A stretch of DNA of 64,000 nt, from positions 310,001 to 374,000 of the forward strand of contig JAMSLZ010000015.1 in NCBI GenBank assembly GCA_026027325.1. Direction: 5' to 3'. Position 1 is the stretch's first letter. Each line of letters begins with the position of its first letter. The translations under genes and the position numbers were made by a program. The notes beneath the pieces are model-generated. The model did no database searches. It saw nothing but the letters and a program-made list of their open reading frames with translations, and was not told the DNA's origin. Positions 22,989-34,534 of this stretch are shown here, piece by piece. Source of the DNA: Actinomucor elegans (taxonomy: Eukaryota > Mucoromycota > Mucoromycetes > Mucorales > Mucoraceae).

Positions 22989-24696
22989 GTTGTGTGTATT
23001 ATAAAAAGAAGAAGCCAACAAATCAAATCTATACTTGTTCAAAGTAATGGGTTAGACATGGCTGAGCATTGATCCCGAGCTGATTCATACATATAATAGT
23101 TGCACAACGTTAAAATTTGTTTTTGAATACTGCAGCAAGGCACTACAATCCTATAGCTTTTCTCAGTTACTACTATCATATATAACAGTTTGATAGGCCC
23201 GACTCTACATACTTACAAGATCTATATTTTCCAAAAGATAGAAAAATTATATGTATTAAATTTTAGGCTAGCCAAAGGAACATCAGTAGGTCTACTGATT
23301 TTAGTCTTGTAAGAAAAAATAGGGTCAGAATATCAGTACTATTCGCTGTTGTCAAGAGCAGAGAAACACGTTTCAAGTCAATAAAATAACTAACAAAAAC
23401 TTAAACAAATGCAGTAAATATCTCAACCTCAGTCTGCTATATTCATCATTCACTCTGCATATCATCTATAAAGGCCATGTATCAAGATTAGATATTGTAT
23501 TGTAGACCCAATCATCAATCTTGAGCAGAATAAATATTTTAGTCATGATTATTACAAACAGAAACAGGACTTCATCGGCCACAAAAAGCGAGATCATTAA
23601 AACTACGGAAGGATAAAACAAGCATAGTTGATCCAAAGCTTTGGCTAGGATAGATGTTTTGAGGACGCATTTGGACTAGGTACTTAAAGTAAAAGTCTCT
23701 AGAATAAAGACAGACAAAGACTTCAGTTAGAGCATTGCGATCATCATCATTTCTAAGTACGAAATACTTTTGTGGGACGTTAAACCGAGACTGAATCAAA
23801 AGGTCTAGAGATAAGTAAACCCAGTGTATGAAATGTATAACATTTACTGCTAATCATCATTAATACTATTGCAAGTTCATTATATTCCATTCAAAAGAAT
23901 GGTCTAGTAGATTAGCCACTACTTTCTGGACGTGAATTGCTGCTCTATTACGACAGTGGATTTAGATCGGCGAAAGCGTTTATAGATCTCTCCACCGGTT
24001 CCGGTCAGATCTCACATCTAAATGTTTTATGCGGTGTAATATACATATTATCTTAGCCATCTAGTAGTTTGATCATATTATTAAGATGCAGTAGTCTCTC
24101 AGTTAAGCTGGCCTAATATTCAGCCATGTAATATTTAAATTATTTTAAATGGAGCAACATTTATTATAGTTTAGTATGTAAACCTACAAAACTCTCGCAT
24201 CCATTGAACCATCTTTTTTTATATTGAACTATTAAATTTATCAAAGCATCCTCTTCTTTACGTTGGTTCATGTCTGGTGCATTTTTCCAAACGTCAATAC
24301 CAAGCTAAATCTTCGGCAAACTAGGCTTGTTATTCACATATGTATCCAAGCCAAAATACTAAGAATTCAATTGATTGTGCTATATCGAAAATTATTGCAA
24401 AAGATGAACCAATTTTGGGCAGAGATCACATTTAATTTGTGATCATGTTTATAATGAACTGCCGCGTTTGATAGAGTCTGATCTAACTTGAATAAATTAC
24501 AAGCTGTGCAATAATTATAATATAGACATTAATTATTTCCTTGATAGAAGAAGCCCATCACGAGAGGCCATTTGATGCAAAGGTATTATCTGTTACGATA
24601 ACCAACTTTCTGAATTATATAATAGCAAGTTTGATTTATTCAATTGTTACATAGTAGAGCTACAAAAAGAGACAGACAAGGACACTTGTTTTTTTT
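22989..24696. other. intergenic region
   Basis: No gene is supported. A GATC-rich segment at 23955-24015 (AGATCTCTCC near CCGGTTCCGG) may be a distant relative of the dispersed repeat R. The frame at 23572-23799 shows no domain or codon bias. Confidence 0.45.
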
Positions 24697-25224
24697 TCAG
24701 TTACAACCTCTATAACCACGAATACACCACTCAATAGGTATCACGCCAACGTTAGGATGAGCCAAATCATTGAACACTTGAGGTGTCATATCCAAAGAGC
24801 CTAATAATCATGATGAGTTTGTAAAACATACACATGTTAAATTTGTATTTGTACCTTCTGAGCATCCAGGACAGCAATCTGTTACTGTGCAAACGGTGCT
24901 TTTCCCTCCTGATTTGACACGCAACTCCAAGAAACACCAAGGACTCTTCTTTGACGCTTTGCCATATTGCTTGATGTTCATAGCGCAAATACGACTGCTA
25001 TCTCGGGCTTTATAACCACAGGCGCCTATAGCACCGCCTTCTGTCACAGGATGAAAGAAAGTACCTGTGCCTCGGAAGATATTGGCTACAATGTCAACGA
25101 CGGCACGACCCACACCTCTTTTTTCGTATATATCTTCTACAGGTAAGCTTTCGACAACTGATGAAACCGAGATCAGGTTGAGTAGGAGAAATAATACGAG
25201 TAAGGGACGTAATAAAGAAATCAT
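24697..25224 (-). CDS. secreted expansin/RlpA-like double-psi beta-barrel protein
   Basis: Exons (minus) are 25224-24855 and 24800-24697, giving 157 aa. Residues 1-27 form a signal peptide (LLRPLLVLFLLLNLISVSS), so it should be secreted. The mature part is a single DPBB domain: GTGTFFHPVTEGGAIGACG, CAMNIKQYGKASKKSPWC, GGKSTVCTVTDCCPGC, SLDMTPQVFNDLA and GVIPIEW. Such proteins (loosenin/expansin-like, related to barwin) bind and loosen cell-wall polysaccharides without known hydrolytic action. The TDCCPGC block retains the conserved Asp; the first Asp region is HPVT instead of the usual DP, so activity is uncertain. Six or more Cys suggest disulfides. There is no C-terminal carbohydrate-binding module. 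A TATA box lies 61-70 bp upstream. Confidence 0.9.
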
Positions 25225-26227
25225 TTGATAATAGAATGGTAGATAAAAGATGAGTTAAGATTTTTTTTAAAAAAAAACTGGACGTTTTTATATAGTAGTT
25301 GCTCCTTCTAAATGAATATGTCAAGATATCTACCTTTATTTTTAGTTGAAGAAAGAAAGAGGGGTATAAGAAGTCTTTTGAGCCATACATAAGAGGAGGG
25401 TAATATAAAGCTGGTAGTTATATCTTAGGAGGGAGTGATTCCAGCGTGTGTCAATTTGCCAAGTTAGTTCATTAACGCGTAAAAAGCAGTTTAATGGCGA
25501 TTGTATGATAGAAACTATCAAGTCTATGATGTTTAATAGACTCTTTTTTAATATTAATCCGAGTCCCTAGATAATCACTTAATAATATATTTAATTGCCA
25601 CCGTCAAAATCCCACAGTGATAGTCTTTTCTATGCGTCGTAGCAGTAATCACTATATGTTTGATCGATGAAGAACGAGTATCGGTAAATATTCTATTTTA
25701 GTCGATGACCTTAAGAAACAAGACCGAGTTTCCATTATATCTCGCATCGAATGTTTGTAAAGAACAAATCTCCTTTTCAAGTTTTCCCCCCTTGTAAGGT
25801 CTCGGCCTCTTCTAAGCTTGCTCCTGGTGTAAATTTTGGCTTATACCGCATCGAAAGGGTCAATATATACTGCTTTCAAAGATCAATCATCGTTCAATAC
25901 TTGCAACGAAGCGCGCATGTATATATTGTAATAAAACATTCTCCACATTAATATGATTAAACCTATTTAATGCAAAAAAAAAGGTTAATATTAAACTAAG
26001 GGAGTTTATCAAAAACAGTGTCTAGCATAAATCCACGTTAGCCAATTACCCTTTTAAGGTCGCATTTCAATTGCATTACAAATGTTGGAAATGTATCACG
26101 AAATTAATATACCACTTTCACTGCAGATCAAAAGCCTTTTAATGCCAACAAAACCCGTTATCCTTTTGTAGATTGTGTAAAGATACTCTTTTTTTAATTT
26201 TTATTTAACAAGAAACAACGGAATTAC
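25225..26227. other. intergenic region
   Basis: Holds the promoter of the expansin-like gene at its left side and the 3' UTR of RACK1 at its right. The frames at 25094-25390 and 25751-25951 are not supported. No repeat or RNA gene is recognised. Confidence 0.5.
25285..25294 (-). promoter_or_regulatory. TATA box of the expansin-like gene
   Basis: TATATAAAAA on the minus strand lies 61-70 bases upstream of the ATG at 25224. Confidence 0.5.
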
Positions 26228-27387
26228 TTAAAGAGTACGGGTGACTTGCCAGACACGGATGATGTTATCAGAGTAACCAGAGAAGAGAGTGGCACCATCA
26301 GCAGACCAACAGACAGACAAACAGTCAGGGTCAGGGTTCTTTCTCTTACCCAATTGAGCGAATTCAGGACGAAGTTCATCAACAATGGACTTGGACTCGA
26401 GATCCCAGATCTTGATACCGTTAGCGGTAGCAGCACAGAGCCAGTAACGGTTGGGGGAGAAGGTAAGAGCGTGAACGAGAGAACCAGCTTCCAAAGAGTA
26501 GAGGTGCTTGGCATCGTTCAAGTCCCAGAGCATAACAACACCGTCCTTACCAGCGGAAGCACAGAGAGAACCATCGGGGGAGATGGTAACGGTGTTGACA
26601 TAACCGTTGTGACCGATGAAGTTGGTACGGAGCTTCATCTTGGTCAAATCCCAGACCTTGACGAGCTTATCCCAACCACCAGAGACGATGAGAGGGTTAG
26701 CAGGGTTAGGAGAGAAACGGACACAAGAGACCCATTCGGAGTGACCATCTTCGGTGATGTTGTACTTGCACTCACCCAAGGTGTTCCAGAGCTTGATGGA
26801 CTTATCACGAGAACCAGAGACAATTTGACGGTTATCGGCAGAGAAGCTGACAGACAAAACATCGTTGGTGTGACCGACGAAACGACGGGTGGTGGTACCG
26901 CTGTTCAAGTCCCAGAGACGGAGGGTTTGATCCCAAGAGGCGGACAAGGCGAATTGACCGTCAGAAGAGATGGCAAGATCTTCAACAAAGTGAGAGTGAC
27001 CAACAAGAGACTTACGGGGGACACCATAGTTCAACTCATCTCTACATTTATCAAAAGAAAAGGTTTAATGTCACTTGCTCCATTCATTGCGATTTCTCTA
27101 TTTTTTTTGTTACCTGGTAAGGTTCCAGACGATGATGGTCTTATCACGAGAGGCAGACAAAACCATATCAGGAGCTTCAGAGGTGGTAGCAATGGCAGTG
27201 ACTATACATGTATATATTTTAATGTCCAAATTCTCTCGAAATCTCGAAATCTATAAAAAAATCTTACCCCAGTTGCCATGACCTAATCAAACAAAAATTT
27301 ATATTAATACATCCATCCATCATTGATTATCTATCATCCATCTATGAAATTACCTTCGAGAGTACCGCGCAAGGTAAGAGTATCCAT
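26228..27387 (-). CDS. cpc2: RACK1/Asc1/Cpc2, 40S ribosomal WD-repeat scaffold
   Basis: Exons (minus) are 27387-27354, 27282-27268, 27201-27114 and 27041-26228, giving 316 aa, the canonical RACK1 length. Exon 2 is only 15 nt. RACK1 is a seven-bladed beta-propeller on the head of the 40S subunit; it couples translation to kinase signalling and represses general amino-acid control in fungi. Diagnostic blocks are [95 protein letters not shown] and the C-terminal [11 protein letters not shown]. Codon bias is extreme (GGT, AAG, ACC, GTC), as expected of a ribosomal protein, and explains long frames on the opposite strand. Confidence 0.97.
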
Positions 27388-28367
27388 TATTCGCGAGATG
27401 AAAAAGAAAGAAACTTGGATTGTATACTTGATTCTTCTTTTTCATTACTCTCTGATCGCGTTGCTCGCACCTCAAATTCCGGCTTGGTATCCTTAGATTC
27501 AAATACCGATAAAATTTTGCCAGGTGGGCCCCTCTTTCAAAATTTGAATTTATCTTTTAGCTCTCGAAATTTCAGACAACCAGAAATATTAAAAAACGAT
27601 TAATCGTCAATTTTACCTCGGCATTTATATAAAACATGCGCCATAGTATTCACATTAGATGCACAATTAAACTTTCTGTTTATATTAAACATGGTTTTTT
27701 TTCTTGGCTCTGAACAAGTCCCTTCAAAGTGACGAAATATTCATTCTCCGGCCTATTAGAGAATTTCAACTGGCGAATGTAAAGTTGAGTATTCACTTCC
27801 GAAAACCAATAATAAAAAAGATAGTCTTAAATGTACTTTTATAAAAAAAAAAAAAAAAAAAAAGAGATGTTTTACCTTTGGCTTCAATTTTTAGTTTTTT
27901 TTTTTTTTTCAGGCCCATTTTCTCAAAGAATATATGTTGCTTTCGGCACACGGTTTCTGTATAGCATCTTTTCGTGTATTAAATGTTCGAGAAATTTTTT
28001 TTGGAATTTTTTTTCTATTTCTAAGCATAAAACCACAAACTAAAGCACCATACATAAATTCAAGGATAACTTTATATTTCAAAATGTAATATCACATGAT
28101 ATTTACATCGTTCGATGCGCAATTAAACTTTCTACATACTATGTTAATGGCGTGTGTTTTATTCCACGTTTCTATTATACAAAAATTGCATTAAAGTTAT
28201 CGAAATCAGATGTAAAATATTTCAACCACCGGTTCCAATCACTAAATCGTGAATTCAAAGCCATCTTAAAAACATGGTGGTATAAGCAAGGTCAAACTGT
28301 CAGAATTGCTGTAATTCTTTTTTCTCTTTTATACAAGATCAACTTTTTTATTAAGGAAAATTCAACA
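27388..28367. other. intergenic region between divergent RACK1 and TRM5
   Basis: Shared divergent promoter region. T- and A-homopolymers at 27842-27862 and 27895-27910 generate spurious frames. Two similar blocks of about 25 bp (ATGCACAATTAAACTTTCTG at 27658 and ATGCGCAATTAAACTTTCTA at 28113) suggest a small direct duplication. No gene is seen. Confidence 0.5.
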
Positions 28368-29986
28368 ATGAATGCTATTGCACCCCCTCTTCATAGAGGC
28401 ATGTTGGAACTTGAAAGATCGGCATTCAAGAAAGTTATTCAACCTTTGGCTATTAAAGTGCCTTCCAAGAAAGTGGGCCTCGTTATGAAATCCATGTCCA
28501 AGTAAATTCCATTTGTGTATGTGATAACTCGATCACTTACATGTTTGTCTTTTACTTTAGTATTCTCTTGAATATACCAAGATTTAGAAATGTTTTGCCT
28601 GATCCCGAGTCGAAAGAGTCTAAATTGATTTTATTGAGTGCTGATCTTGAGAAATTAGGTAAATAATTGACTTGATTGACCATGGATCTTTTAGTAACTG
28701 TTAACTACAGAGGATTTGCCCGAGGATCAAGCCAAAATGATCAAAGAGCAAGACTTTGGTATTGTTAAACACGAAATAGAGCTGGATTATGATTATTGGA
28801 CTGCAGGTAAACGAAAATGAATAGCAAAAAGAGGCCTGCCTAATTTTTTTTTTTTTTTTTGAATAAAGAGCAAATCTTACATGCCGTTATGCCTGAAGGA
28901 TCCGTTGATATACCCGCTTCATTCACCCAGATTGGACATATTGGTAAGAATAACTCGAATCATTGTATAGGGACTAACCATCTTGATAGCACACATGAAT
29001 TTGAAAGAACATTATTATCCTTGGAAGCACTTGATCGGCCAAGTTATTCTAGATGTATGTCTTGAAAAACATAACCGAATATGCACCACTGATCCCTCCT
29101 TTATACATATATAGAAAAATAAGAACATTACTACAGTAGTAAACAAGATAGATAGCATTGATACTACATTTCGATTCTTCAAGATGGAAATCTTGGCTGG
29201 TGAAGATAATATGGTTGCTGAAGTGGTAAACTCTCTATTTATCAATGAATAAGCCAGTGCAATAACCAAATCCCTTTAGAAAGAAAGCGGATGTAGATTC
29301 AAGTTCGACTTTTCAAAGGTGTATTGGAATTCTCGGTTACACACAGAGCACGATCGTCTGATTCAGCTGTTTAAACCTAATGAATATGTTTGTGATGTGT
29401 TTGCTGGTGTGGGGCCTTTTGCATTACCCGCGGCGAAAAAGGGCGCGATTGTGTATGCTAATGATTTAAATCCTTCTTCTTATGAGTGGATGAAAGAGAA
29501 CATGAAAGCCAACAAGATTATGAGTGGTCTCCATCCTTACAATATGGACGGCCGTGCTTTTATTAGACAAGCCGTCAAGGACTTGCAGGCGACTTCTAAA
29601 GAGTGGAAGACGTTTGATCATTTTGTAATGAATTTGCCAGCAACAGCAATCGAGTTTTTAGACGCGTTTCGTGGATTGTACTATGATCAGAAGGAGTTAT
29701 TTCAAACACGCTCTCGATTGCCGATGATTCACTGCCACTGTTTCACAAAGAGTACAGATGCTATGCAGGATATCTCAGAGGTTAGTTACTAGGAGGGGAG
29801 AAGGGAAATATCTAGGAAGCATTCTTAAACTTTATCAATGATTAGAGAGTGGGCCATATCATGGGTGGTAAACCAGATCCTGTCAAAAGTTCAGTGCACT
29901 GGGTCCGGAACGTAGCACCCAAGAAAGACATGTACTGTATCTCTTTCCCTTTAAGTTACGAGATAGCATTTGCAGCACCCAGGTAA
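28368..29986 (+). CDS. trm5: tRNA (guanine37-N1)-methyltransferase Trm5
   Basis: Exons are 28368-28501, 28561-28658, 28711-28806, 28869-28943, 28990-29054, 29115-29225, 29280-29780 and 29846-29986, giving 406 aa. Trm5 transfers a methyl group from S-adenosylmethionine to N1 of G37 next to the anticodon, preventing +1 frameshifts, in cytosol/nucleus and mitochondria. Seen in order: PRFRNVLPDPES, EQILHAVMPEGS, GHIAHMNLKEHYYPWKHLIG, VVNKIDSIDTTFR, SKVYWNSRLHTEHDRL, the SAM loop DVFAGVGPFALPAAKKG, the acidic YANDLNPSS, catalytic NLP in MNLPATAIEFLD, and a C-terminal VHWVRNVAPKKDMYC. The ATG at 28368 follows TTCAACA with A at -3. All eight exons join in frame. Confidence 0.95.
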
Positions 29987-30092
29987 TACATTGTATTTCG
30001 TTGAATGGCATTTTTTTTTTATTAATATTTTATAAAAGTAAACGCAAGTTATCAGAAAGTGAACAAGGGAGCGTCAAAATAGCTCGGTCAAG

Positions 30093-31012
30093 TTAATTTC
30101 TTTTCCAGATAGCGATCTTTTCTCTGCCGATTCTTGCTTCATGGCCAATAGCATCTTTGATATAAACGAGACTAAAGTCAGGCGACAACAAGTCATGATA
30201 TCTAAATAAATCATCATATTAGTTTCAGCTTATTTTCCCATAGTCTAATCCCGCTTCCGTTGGTTGTGTTGTACAGATACATTACAATTGTTCATTTACT
30301 GCAAATGGAGGTCCACCCTCGTGTTCATCGATAGGATACATCAAGGTGATCAGTACGCCATCCTTTGCAATGATTTCTTTGTAGCGTTTCCCCCAAGCTG
30401 GACGTAAATGAAGGTCCATAGCACATAAGAAACTAATACATATTAGCGAGAAAAAAAAAAGGTACATGACGCATCTTTACGTATAATCATAAGCGAGGTT
30501 ATAACCTTCTTTAGGTACATCGAATTTATAAAAATCAGCACATATAAAATCGTAATTATCAGCCGTTGCGGTGGGATGGTTCTATTATTCGATGTGAGAA
30601 TAATGTAGTAATTACTCGTATGACATACCTTGTTCAACAAGTCTACGCAGGTTTGGCTCATATCCAAGCCAGTCATATGCCTGTTCTTATTAGCTAAAAA
30701 TACAACATCATAGCCTATGTCAACTTGGTCAATAAACTCGTGTTTTTTTTTAATTAGGGAGATGTATATCTTAGTTACCTGATCCGCAACCCGGAACTAA
30801 ACCTCGTCCGTGCTCAGGTACAAGCGCTTTCGTTTCATCATTCTCTAATAAGGCAACAAGAGCAGGACTGGGCTGTCCGGCGTCCCATTGTGTGTTGCCC
30901 TCTTTCCAACGTTGTTCCCAATCTAATCATACGTATATCATGGGTTAATGTGCTTCATAAAGTGCTTCTTTCCTTTTTTTTATTACTTGCCAATATCAGA
31001 CTTTAAATCCAT
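30093..31012 (-). CDS. TPMT-family thiol S-methyltransferase
   Basis: Exons (minus) are 31012-30991, 30922-30779, 30714-30629, 30581-30481, 30432-30286 and 30201-30093, giving 202 aa. It belongs to the thiopurine/thiol methyltransferase family (PF05724), SAM-dependent enzymes that methylate small thiols or halides; the yeast and fungal members are cytosolic and methylate thiol compounds. Motifs are WEQRWKEGNTQWDAGQPSPAL, the SAM loop VPGCGSGYDV, GLDMS, ADNYDFICADFYKF, YDYTFLCAMDLHLRPAW and MYPIDEHEGGPPFAV. Intron 1 needs a GC donor (GCAAGT) at 30990; with it the start reads MDLKSDIDWEQRW, as in relatives, whereas a GT donor does not keep frame. The 3' end lies 106 bp from the TRM5 stop codon (convergent). 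Confidence 0.88.
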
Positions 31013-31494
31013 TTTAATATAAAGCAATAGCGAAAGAAGAAGAAGAAGAAGTAGTCAATAACATTCTTAAACTATGAAACAAATGGACGGACATTTCGGG
31101 ACCGGTCACAGAGAGATTGTTCTTTTGACGCGTCATATATTAACCTTCTGAAGAAAACCGGTTGTAACTATAAGCTGATACCGAGTAAGTTTCTACTATC
31201 CGATATCATCTCTTTTTTTTTTAAAAAAAATGTACACACATGATAATCGTGGAACAAAGAGCGGTTAAAAACCAACCTTCTCTGAAACGTTCTAGTTATC
31301 CTCCTTTGGTTGCCTTGTATTCCCATCTTCCACGTTGTTTCTGCCCTTAAAAATTACAAAGAGTTGGAATATAAACGCTTCTTTTTCCGCCTTGCTTTTT
31401 CTTTCTTTCTTTACATCTACTTTCCTTTACTTATCACATTTTATTTTCTTTTTCTTTTATTTTTATTATTTCATTCCTTTACAATAATAAAAAA
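31013..31494. other. divergent promoter region
   Basis: Between the divergent methyltransferase and Zn2Cys6 genes. The right 130 bases are an unusually long T/C-rich tract (TTTCTTTCTTTAC and similar), probably the leader of the regulator gene. No additional gene is seen. Confidence 0.5.
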
Positions 31495-32274
31495 ATGTCA
31501 TTCAATACAGATAATACGGTGCACTTGCCTGTTGATAAAACAAGACGCAAGAGACTCAAGGTAGTAAGTGCTTGTAGTGAATGCCGTCGGAAGAAAACAA
31601 AGTGTAATGGAGAGAAACCTTGTGCTGGTTGCATCAAGACCAATATGGATTGCAAATACTCAAACTCACCAAAATCCAAACCTGTAACCCAACGTCCCCT
31701 TGCTGCCTCTTCTACATTAGCTATTCATTCCGCCCCTCAACGCCAACCCGTATATCAATCACCCACTATTAATACTGCTGCTGATTCAACTAAAACTACA
31801 GCTACTATCCAAGCTATTGAAAATCGTCTTGGCGTCATTGAGGATATCTTACAAATCTTACTCAAACAACAACAGCAGCAGCAACAACAACAACAGTCGG
31901 AGCCAAGAAACTCCGCGTTTTTGCTTGTTCAACCACCATTAGAACGGAATATGCATGTTCATCATTCCGCTGTCGGTCCGTATTACGGCGGCGGTGATAA
32001 CGGCTATCATGACGGCGTAAAACGTAAACATAGTTCATCAGAAGAAGAAATTCGTTTACCACCACCTATCCATTATCAACCTACTTTATCTGAATCTTCT
32101 TCTACTTCAACTACTTCTTCCATTTGTTCTTCTACTTCGCCCAAGATGAATACTATTCAAAACTTGTTGAATTCAGCAGAAGAAAACACAAAATTGGATT
32201 ATCACCATCGACCTTCTGCTTTTTATCGTCCTGGTGCTGGTTCACCAATGATCAAACAAGATCGAATCTATTAA
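31495..32274 (+). CDS. Zn2Cys6 fungal transcription factor
   Basis: One uninterrupted frame of 259 aa starts at the ATG at 31495, preceded by a run of A. A Gal4-type zinc cluster lies at about residues 27-53 (C-x2-C-x6-C-x5-C-x2-C-x6-C: CSECRRKKTKC, then CAGC and C), preceded by the basic KTRRKRLK. Behind it is a Pro/Ser linker, a short heptad-like helix (IENRLGVIEDILQILLKQ) likely to dimerise, and a poly-Gln run of about ten. The rest is low complexity, Ser/Thr- and Pro-rich, and may activate transcription. The fungal-specific regulatory domain (PF04082) is absent, so this is a short-form regulator. The target genes cannot be inferred. Confidence 0.9.
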   Translation: MSFNTDNTVHLPVDKTRRKRLKVVSACSECRRKKTKCNGEKPCAGCIKTNMDCKYSNSPKSKPVTQRPLAASSTLAIHSAPQRQPVYQSPTINTAADSTKTTATIQAIENRLGVIEDILQILLKQQQQQQQQQQSEPRNSAFLLVQPPLERNMHVHHSAVGPYYGGGDNGYHDGVKRKHSSSEEEIRLPPPIHYQPTLSESSSTSTTSSICSSTSPKMNTIQNLLNSAEENTKLDYHHRPSAFYRPGAGSPMIKQDRIY

Positions 32275-32828
32275 AAAAAATTATACATATCCCTCTTTCT
32301 ATTTGATATACCCTATCTTAGTTTTTACCCCCACTTCCCTTTGTTATTGTAATAAACAAAACTACTTTTTTTTTAAAACAAAAAAGCTTTCAATGATCAA
32401 ACAAAGAATGTTTTTTTTATAAAAAAATGTTCCGAGATGGATCTATCCGCGCTTGCGTTACGTTGTTTCCTAAACATTCCTATTGGAGTTACTGGGTAAT
32501 TTCATTTCATACTGTTCTTACAATGAGTAGTACGACGCTTATAAATCAAATCATATTTGACGTTTTTTATTGCATCATGTAATGCGCAACGAGATTCTGA
32601 CCAATATCATTAGGTATTAATCTTTTTTTTTTTTTCAATCGACTCGAATAAGTTCGCATTATCATGGTAGATTAGATATTGTAGCCTTGAAATTTCGAGT
32701 AGGATTGGCGTTTCGGTAGATGCAGCATATTGAAATGGGTCGCACGATCGGGAATGGAATGCTTCATGTCATTTAGAATACATTTAATTTACAGTTCATC
32801 AGGGATGAATACAGTATATAAATATATA
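32275..32828. other. intergenic, 3' side of the Zn2Cys6 gene up to the transposon
   Basis: AT-rich with homopolymers and a polyadenylation-like AATAAAC near 32351. No gene or clear repeat is seen. The last two bases (32827-32828, TA) are the left target-site duplication of the transposon. Confidence 0.5.
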
Positions 32829-33015
32829 TTGGTTTTTTCCAAACGGTTTGCGCATCAGATTTTTTTTTTTGCGCTCCGAATTTTTTTTTTTGCGTCCCCG
32901 AATTTTTTTTTTGCGCACAAGGATTTAATTTTTTGCGTACCTTGTTTTTTTTTTTGCGCATCAGATTTTTTCAGTTTGCGCATAAGTTTTCTAGTTTGCG
33001 TGCTTATTCTTCTCA
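32829..33015 (+). repeat. left terminal inverted repeat of the Tc1-like element
   Basis: Eight GCG motifs separated by T-tracts start at 32850, 32871, 32892, 32913, 32935, 32956, 32978 and 32998, a spacing of 20-22 bp. The outer 165 bases match the right repeat almost perfectly; beyond that the two arms drift apart. Confidence 0.92.
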
Positions 33016-33049
33016 GGATTTTTAAAAGTTTTATTTATAACATAATTTA

Positions 33050-34510
33050 CTAAAGCATTGGCTCAAGAGTCAAACACCTATCAAAAAATGAAACAGAATG
33101 CTTAATCCAGTTGTGACAGTCTTCCACAGTAACCTGTTTTGCTGACTCAATAATCCTAGCACTCAAATTATCTGTTGCTGTGAGACAGTCTCTCTTTACG
33201 CCAGCTTTGACTTTCGACCAAAAAAGTTCAATTGGATTTAGGAAAGGTGAATAAGGAGGCAAGTAAACAGCTTTATATCCGCGACTTTCAATGAGTTCTT
33301 GGACAGCAGCGACTTTGTGTATAGCAGCGTTATCTAAGATAAGATAGCGACCAGACATTTCATGCTCATCAAGTGTATCCATAACATTACTGATAAATTG
33401 CAAGAAGTGCTCGCTTCGTGTACCAATTCTTGCGTTTGCCTTCGATACTTCAGCTGCTTCACCATCATCTCTCTTTCTCTTCTTATTGGAAGCGCCTTTC
33501 TTCTGGACAGCCTTTGGCTTGCGCAAAGTTAAGTCAATAACTCCTTTCTCGCATATTGCCCCAATTATAGTGATCGTAATTCCCCTGTTTGAAGGAAGTA
33601 CGATTTTAGCTGGTAGTCCCCGCTTGGATCTACCGAAATTTCGTCTGATGTGCATATTAAATCCTGCCTCGTCAATAAAAACGCAGTTGCCAAACCAATT
33701 CATTTCCTTATCACCCATCCACTCCAATACTCTCTCTCTTCGTTGCTTTAAAGTATTCTCAGAATTCCTCGCAGCAACAATTTTATCCAACTTCTTGAGG
33801 GTGAGGGACGCATGCTGAACAAGATGCTTATGAAGACCGGAAAGGGTGATCGACTGAATGTCTGGGAAAGCGGAAAGTAATGCATCTCTTGCCTCCCATA
33901 AAACAGCGGCAGCAGCAGTGTCATAATATTGACAAAGGAAGTCGGTATGCTTTGGCTCAAGCTTCCGATTATTCCCTCCCAGACGTGATACTTTTTTGGT
34001 ACCTGGCAAACGCTTCTCCTCATCATCTTTGTATGTTTTCACATAATGTTGGGCTGTTCTTACAACGATACCCACAGTTAGTCCTGCTTGTCTTGCAGAC
34101 ATCCCTTGTTCGATGACAAGATCAAGCAGTTCTTGTACTTGAAGGGCTGAGTAAGAGCGATATGGGCCTCTGGTCTTTTTAGCAGTCGTAGCCTTGGAGG
34201 CGGTTCTTAGTTTGCTTTCTACTACTTGTTGACTCGTTGTCGCCTCTTGTTGACTAGCTATAGGCGTTTCTTGTGAATACTTGAGAAAAGCCTGAAAGCT
34301 ACCGAAATCCATTATCCTTTTTATGTCTGGCTCAGCTTCTTTGACAGGCTTCTTCTCATCTACACCTGGTTGCCATTCGTGCCATTCTAAGGCAGTGGTT
34401 TCATACAAATCCATTTGAACTTCTTCTTCTACTTCCATTGCAGTAACTTCAGGAATTTCATCAATAATGTTGAAGCAATGCATGTATTCATGGGGAACAT
34501 TATTACACAT
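33050..34510 (-). CDS. Tc1-like transposase (DD34E)
   Basis: 486 aa from the ATG at 34510; the open frame extends upstream only through the terminal repeat, so this start is chosen. A DDE integrase-fold transposase that cuts the element out and inserts it at TA. Catalytic residues are D280 (FIDEAGFN), D393 (LILDNAAIH) and E428 (PFLNPIELFWSKVK), with 34 residues between the last two. The N-terminal half carries an HTH region (VQELLDLVIEQGMSARQAGL, then RTAQHYVKTY) that should bind the terminal repeats. A basic patch near 365 (KKGASNKKRKRDD) may be a nuclear localisation signal. The first 130 residues are acidic and Gln-rich. No stop, frameshift or intron is seen, so the gene appears functional. 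Confidence 0.95.
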   Translation of the reverse strand: MCNNVPHEYMHCFNIIDEIPEVTAMEVEEEVQMDLYETTALEWHEWQPGVDEKKPVKEAEPDIKRIMDFGSFQAFLKYSQETPIASQQEATTSQQVVESKLRTASKATTAKKTRGPYRSYSALQVQELLDLVIEQGMSARQAGLTVGIVVRTAQHYVKTYKDDEEKRLPGTKKVSRLGGNNRKLEPKHTDFLCQYYDTAAAAVLWEARDALLSAFPDIQSITLSGLHKHLVQHASLTLKKLDKIVAARNSENTLKQRRERVLEWMGDKEMNWFGNCVFIDEAGFNMHIRRNFGRSKRGLPAKIVLPSNRGITITIIGAICEKGVIDLTLRKPKAVQKKGASNKKRKRDDGEAAEVSKANARIGTRSEHFLQFISNVMDTLDEHEMSGRYLILDNAAIHKVAAVQELIESRGYKAVYLPPYSPFLNPIELFWSKVKAGVKRDCLTATDNLSARIIESAKQVTVEDCHNWIKHSVSFFDRCLTLEPML

Positions 34511-34534
34511 TTTTACTTTAAAAAACTTGAGAAA

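Noticed and set aside
26246..27256. 336-codon plus-strand frame opposite RACK1
   Set aside because: It is antisense to a certain, highly codon-biased gene; strong bias leaves the opposite strand free of stops. It has no domain of its own.
32730..33053. 107-codon plus-strand frame across the left terminal repeat of the Tc1-like element
   Set aside because: Its Phe-rich repetitive translation comes from the phased T-tract units of the terminal repeat.
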